Shown here: piece by piece, positions 8,141 to 11,995 of the stretch
Position numbering within the stretch: position 1 is the first letter of the stretch
Layout: every line of letters starts with the position of its first letter
DNA from: Euperipatoides rowelli
Lineage: Eukaryota > Onychophora > Udeonychophora > Euonychophora > Peripatopsidae
Assembly: GCA_003024985.2 (NCBI GenBank)
Contig: PXIH01S0007191.1
Length of the DNA stretch: 11,995 bases
Reading direction: 5' to 3' (one strand)
The notes under the pieces: generated by a model
Told to the model about the DNA's origin: nothing
Database searches by the model: none
Seen by the model: only the letters and a program-made list of their open reading frames with translations
Position numbers and translations under genes: made by a program

Positions 8141-8433
8141 CGGCCAACTCTTCATTAAAAGTCAGCAACCCAATGAAAAATCAATAATTTGTTAATTACA
8201 TTGCAGTAATCGGCCAAATCTTCATTAAAAGTCAGCAGCCTAATGAAATATCCCTTATTACATTGCAGTATTGGGCCAACTCTTCATTAAAAGTCAGCAG
8301 CCCAATAAAAAATCCCTAATTTGTTAATTACATTGCAGTAGGCTACATATTGGCAAATTTCATTTAAATAATATCCCTAATTTGTTAATTACATTGCAGT
8401 AGGCTACATATTGGCAAATTTCATTTAAATAAT
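8141..8433. repeat. Internal tandem repeats of the hAT element, with an exact 61-bp duplication
   Basis: Three diverged units starting CGGCCAACTCTTCATTAAAAGTCAGCA begin at 8141, 8211 and 8273 (lengths about 70, 62 and 70); the middle one has an internal deletion. The segment 8312-8372 (ATCCCTAATTTGTTAATTAC... to ...CATTTAAATAAT) is then repeated without a single change at 8373-8433. The two arrays overlap, because the 61-bp unit contains the end of the larger one (TTGTTAATTACATTGCAGTA). The identical copies must be much younger than the diverged ones. Confidence 0.93.
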
Positions 8434-8561
8434 ATTAATGGATTAGTCATGAAAATTCATCTAGAGGTGGTTTCTGAACCATTTTTAAAACCTTTAAAAA
8501 TATATTTGTATCCTCAGATAGGTAACATAAATGATTTTGAAAACTTTTTTATTGATCATCC

Positions 8562-9475
8562 TTGACATGCAGGATTGTTGTGAAGAGTGGACTAATCAAT
8601 GTATTATATGCTAGAAATGAACCTAGAACAGCAAAAAGCTTTTGCAGCATAGCCTATATGCTGTGGATAACAAAAATCCACATCAGTGCAACTTGTCAAA
8701 AAATTATTGAACCCCTGCAACTATTTAAAGAAATCACTAATGAAGATAGTTAAAGATAATTTAACACTTCAATGATAATTCCTACAATTTTGATAATTTA
8801 TTTTTGTCCAGAACTGTTCAAAATGATAAATTCAGTCGATTCTTATCACAAGTGAAAATATTAAATCATCAATTGAGAAAACATTTCCCATTAATGTAGA
8901 AAATAAAAGTTTGTGCTTATCTACTTTTTTTAGATTCTAGATTTAGGATGGCATTTCTAAGAAGTGATATAAAAAATAAAATAAAGGAATGGGCTTTGGA
9001 AGCTCTGAAGCAATTCCAAATGGTTAAGAGTGGATTCTCGTGATATTTCATCAAGGATATATTTTGTCCAGCTCTACTGAAAATCAAGATATAGTAGAGT
9101 TTACTATGATTTCTTCAAGTTTGATGAACAGCTTCTGCTAAGACAGTGTTCAAAATTAAGGAATGAAAGAAAATTCCACCTAATGCAAGCTCGAAAATGA
9201 AGGAATCCTAAAAAAAAATATTATTTTAGTACAACAATAAATATTTATATCACTATTTAAATTTGTCGCTACTGCCTAGAGGTGACAGACCATTTCTGTG
9301 GTGGAAAAACATATGGGGTCAACTAAGTCTTCTGAGTAAGTTGGTTTAAAATATTTAAATGTTCCAGCTTCATCAGTTGAAATTGAATGAGTAGGCCTAT
9401 TTAGTACTGGGGGTAATTTGAAATAGACTGTACTGAAAATGGAGAAATTCTAATGTTTTGCATTATAATTTTAAA
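8562..9475 (+). pseudogene. hAT-family transposase remnant (C-terminal two thirds)
   Basis: Pieces of a BED-type hAT transposase appear in the right order in changing frames. KIIEPLQLFKEITNEDS (about 8700-8750) matches the I.KPF...T..LS region. TSMIIPTILII (about 8766-8798) matches the following PTVS..IP.I segment. LDSRFRMAFL (8930-8959) matches LLDPRFK, preceded in another frame by NKSLCLST, with a T run (about 8924-8930) at the shift. RPFLWWKN (9287-9310) matches DPL.WW. VPASSVEIE then stop then GLFSTGGNLK (9361-9423) is the dimerisation motif P.SS...ER.FS..G; LHYNFK (9458-9475) matches the closing L..L..N region. The stop in place of the ER arginine would arise from CGA by one C-to-T change. 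At least two frameshifts and several stops leave no function. The DNA-binding N-terminus is missing. Confidence 0.85.
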
Positions 9476-9814
9476 GTGTTTCATTCTGATTACTTTTGGT
9501 AAAAAAAAAAAAAAAATTCCTTTTTTTCCTCTGTATATAATTTTAAAAACATGATAAATTTAAATAAACTACTTTTTCTTTTGTATTCTATGTGTCTGTA
9601 TTAATCAAATTAAATTGGCAGTTAAACTTGGAAAATATTATATTTTCAGTACTCAGAAAAATCTGATGTCTGTTGGTCAAGATTAATTAACTGGCTTAAA
9701 TTTATCAAAAAATGGCAGATTATTAAAGCCGATTAATCGGCCATAAAAGCCAATTACCGATTAATCGGACAAAGAGCTGATTAGGCCGATTACTGATTAC
9801 CTGCCGATTAATTG

Positions 9815-9825
9815 GTGCAACCCTA
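9815..9825 (-). repeat. hAT terminal inverted repeat, right
   Basis: GTGCAACCCTA on the plus strand. Minus-strand reading gives TAGGGTTGCACCAATTAATCGG, joining the terminal repeat to the subterminal motif. Confidence 0.95.
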
Positions 9826-9833
9826 GTCAATAC
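9826..9833. repeat. Target site duplication, right copy
   Basis: GTCAATAC, identical to 8058-8065. Lack of any mismatch fits an insertion younger than the heavily mutated Copia element it sits in. Confidence 0.95.
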
Positions 9834-11330
9834 ATCTGCTTCTAATTCTTTCCTCATATTTGAATTAGTTTCATTTCACTCTTCTTGATTTCTTCTTGGA
9901 TTTTATACAATTTTCTCTCAAAATTGTTTAGTCTTTTGTCGTACACTTATTGATTTCCCCCCACAATCCACTGCTGCACTGATATCAGTATGTACCTTAA
10001 TTTGCTATCACATTCTACTGTTCTATGTTAAGCTCTTCTATCACATTCTAAAGCCATTTAAATTCCTTTACAACCTCACAAATGGAGTTTCTCTCAACTT
10101 CACATGATGATAAAGTGATAAGATTTTTTTTTTGATTTCTAATCTATCACAGAGCTTCCTAATTTTATCCAGAGTGGGAATAATGATTGCCTGATGTGTT
10201 CCAGCTAGCATCACTTATGTTTTAATTTGTCCTGGTTCATTAATTTGGTGTACCAAATTTTCAAATCTGATAATCCTTTCATATAGCATAGTATCCTCTT
10301 GACTGCATTCTAATGGATCTCCATTGTTCGTGATAATATTGGACAAATATATTTATTCTATAGGATATATCAGACATATTACCATTGGCCTAATATGATA
10401 ATGATCTAATAATCTTCCTGTATCTGGTTCCGTTTACTTTTCTGAATCAGCATGATCATATCATTATTGTATATGGTTCACACGAGTACTTATGGTTTGC
10501 AATTTTCTGTCATATTTTTCAAATAATTTATTCACATATCTCATTTGCCCTAAGCTATTCCTCTCATTTGTCTTCACAATCTCCACTTACAAATATTCTT
10601 CATTTCCAACTTTCTCATGCATTTCATATTCAGACTTTAAACCCTCCAGAATTTCCCTCATCCATGTTTCATCACCCACCACAACCAGCAGGTCATCTAC
10701 AAACACACCAATAACCATCTTGTTCTCTCCCTTTTCCATCATATACAAACTTGGTTCACAGTTCAAACTTCTTAAATTGATATTCTTTAACACACTATCC
10801 AAATTTAAATTCCAATTATAAACTGATTGGGAAAGTCCAGAATTACTTTTTTATAACTTACACATTCTGCCTGATCCATCTTCCATACCAATAGGTTACT
10901 CCATAAATACATTCTCCTTAAATTCACCATAGATATACACATTTTTCACATCATATTTGTGAATGATTCATCTCTTCTACGCAGCTGCTTCTACCAGCTA
11001 CCTCAAGCTTTCACCTTTCATCAATGGTGCATAGCTCATATCATAATCTATTCCTTCCTTTTGATGACTTACAACTGCAATCAATCTCACCTTAAATTTG
11101 ACTTTCTGTCCTTCTCCCACTATTTTAATATTGTAAACCCATTTGTTGTTAAGAATCTTCATTCATTTTCTATAATTCCAAACTTTCCACACTTTTTGTG
11201 CTTTTAGTGATTACAGTTCTTGAGTCATTACTGCTACCCATTCATTTTTGTTTTCCATTTCCATTGCTATAATTCTTAGCAATCTGCAACAACTTACCCT
11301 CTGTCTTCTTCTCCTTCATGAATTTGCAAT
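9826..11330 (-). pseudogene. pol: Copia-type pol remnant: reverse transcriptase and RNase H
   Basis: From 11267 to about 10440 a single frame, broken by about ten stops but with no net frameshift, follows the Copia reverse-transcriptase pattern. Visible in order are AMEMENKNEW, NNKWVYNIKI, QKEGIDYDMSYAPLMK, IIHKYDVKNVYIYGEFKENV, KSNSGLSQSVYNWN, then the catalytic FVDDLLVVVGDE (FVDD at 10692-10703; usual form YVDD) and the later RYVNKLFEKYDRKLQTIST. The longest open piece is 10587-10802. Farther left, HTDISAA..RQKTKQF (about 10000-9930) resembles the DNQSAI..RTKHI part of the Copia RNase H. The tail ELEADVLTKG runs up to the hAT insertion and finishes in the piece 8042-8065. The enzyme copied element RNA into DNA in cytoplasmic particles. 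This copy cannot be functional. The stretch between about 10360 and 10010 fits the family poorly. Confidence 0.88.
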
Positions 11331-11995
11331 CTTCTTGTTTATCATCCTTTTTGCACTATATTCTCTGCCATTCTTTGTATTTCTGCATTATTTCATCCTA
11401 TTCTTCTTCCTTTCAACCATTTCACACATTTCCTTTTGATCTTCCTCACACCCTCTTCCTGCTCTCCATTTTTGTCCACATCTCTTTATATATATTTATT
11501 TGTTTGAAGTATAAGTTCAGTATATATTTTTTATTTCCTTTGTTTTTGTATTTATATTTGATTACATACCATATTTAAGCATTAGAGTCATGATTAGTGT
11601 ACAATAAATGATATTTGATTATGTCCTGTTATATTATAACCCTTTCCTACAATATCCTAATATATTACTAGATGTTTTATCACATCTTGTATGTTTATTT
11701 TAATGATATGTCCAAAAGGCAATATCTATTAGCTTATTCATTGTAACTAACAGCTCATTTTTTCAAATATTGTGTATTTATATTAAATTCTCCTATTATA
11801 ATTATTAAGTTGGTATTTTTAACAATTTATTGATTTAAATTATGGAAAATAATTTGTATCTCTGTGCTTAAATTTGATGAATGTACATTAATTAAACTGA
11901 ATTTAGTACCTTGATATACTAGTTCCATAAAACTGATATGCTTGCTTATATTTTTATACGAATTAAGCTATTAATGTAGTAAATAAGCAACAGGT
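11331..11995. other. AT-rich stretch, pyrimidine-rich at first, no gene recognised
   Basis: Bases 11331-11480 are rich in C and T on the plus strand (CTTCTTCC-type sequence) and could be the worn, charged linker or integrase end of the minus-strand Copia element, but no motif is readable. The plus-strand frames at 10959-11207, 11248-11439 and 11318-11578 are antisense or low-complexity chance frames. From about 11480 to the end there is only AT-rich sequence with no repeats or motifs that I can support, and no second LTR was found. Confidence 0.4.

Larger units (their letters stand above)
8066..9825 (+). mobile_element. Complete 1,760-bp non-autonomous hAT transposon
   Basis: Both ends are present. 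The terminal inverted repeats TAGGGTTGCAC (8066-8076) and GTGCAACCCTA (9815-9825) are perfect over 11 bp and fit the hAT end consensus YARNG. An exact 8-bp target duplication flanks them. Subterminal sequence on both sides is filled with GATTAATCGG-type motifs, including perfect palindromes CCGATTAATCGG at 8132-8143, 9729-9740 and 9757-9768. Such arrays usually serve as transposase binding sites. Inside are tandem repeats (8141-8433) and a broken transposase (about 8562-9475). The N-terminal BED zinc finger and first catalytic region were not found, so the element must have been moved by an enzyme supplied from elsewhere. It lies inside the Copia remnant. Confidence 0.95.
7936..11330 (-). mobile_element. 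Decayed Ty1/Copia-type LTR retrotransposon, interrupted by a hAT element
   Basis: Read on the minus strand from right to left, the element shows the linker before the reverse transcriptase (about 11330-11270), the reverse transcriptase (11270-10440), a worn RNase H end (about 10010-9826 and 8065-8042), then a polypurine tract (7936-7955). This order is diagnostic of Copia, in which integrase precedes reverse transcriptase. Integrase, protease and gag are not visible to the right of 11330 and may be lost, or lie beyond recognition or outside the window. The 1,760-bp insert 8066-9825 splits the element. It is dead by many stop codons. Confidence 0.85.

Noticed and set aside
10492-10821. 109-codon plus-strand open frame
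   Set aside because: It is antisense to the Copia reverse transcriptase, whose FVDD motif lies in the opposite strand at 10692-10703.
11248-11578. Two overlapping hydrophobic plus-strand frames, tempting as small membrane proteins
   Set aside because: They arise from a pyrimidine-rich tract, which always yields F, L, S and I; no start context or similarity supports them.

Overview
The window reads as AT-rich non-coding DNA from a eukaryotic nuclear genome, most likely an arthropod and plausibly an insect. It has no intact protein gene, no bacterial-style gene packing, and no rRNA, tRNA gene or CRISPR array. It is a graveyard of transposable elements: tRNA-derived SINEs, fragments of non-LTR (LINE-type) retroelements, a decayed Copia-type LTR retrotransposon, a hAT-type DNA transposon, and three tandem-repeat arrays. 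The species cannot be read from the sequence. The insect guess rests on base composition and repeat style only.

Layout. Bases 1-300 hold a SINE copy on the minus strand, followed by a four-unit satellite of about 159 bp (333-980, with ambiguous bases in unit 2). A weak tRNA-like module lies at about 1083-1180. An unidentified decayed reading frame follows (1227-1668), then a diverged purine-rich tandem repeat of about 115 bp (about 1925-2510) and a clearer tRNA-headed SINE (2695-2985). Bases 3000-3960 are AT-rich and end in an AATAAA plus poly(A)-like stretch. A non-LTR reverse-transcriptase fragment sits on the plus strand (4045-4226), with a possible AAAT tail near 4461-4478. Facing it is a second tail, in the opposite orientation, of a possible minus-strand retroelement remnant (4645-5330). 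A 19-bp palindromic minisatellite lies at 5394-5460. Two more SINE copies lie at 5955-6085 (plus) and 6366-6730 (minus); the second belongs to the same family as the copy at the window start.

The most informative part is 7936-11330. A Copia-type element on the minus strand, full of in-frame stops, keeps its linker, reverse transcriptase (FVDD active site), a worn RNase H end and a polypurine tract. Exactly inside its terminal ADVLTK motif sits a complete 1,760-bp hAT element (8066-9825). It has perfect 11-bp terminal inverted repeats, an exact 8-bp target duplication, subterminal palindromes, a recent exact 61-bp internal duplication, and a broken transposase with a recognisable C-terminal dimerisation motif. 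The order of events is therefore clear: Copia insertion first, hAT insertion later.

Nothing here works together as a functional system. The genes recognised are all dead mobile-element genes. The items that remain unexplained are the decayed frame at 1227-1668, the hairpin-bearing satellite and the gag-like stretch in the middle of the Copia pol remnant.
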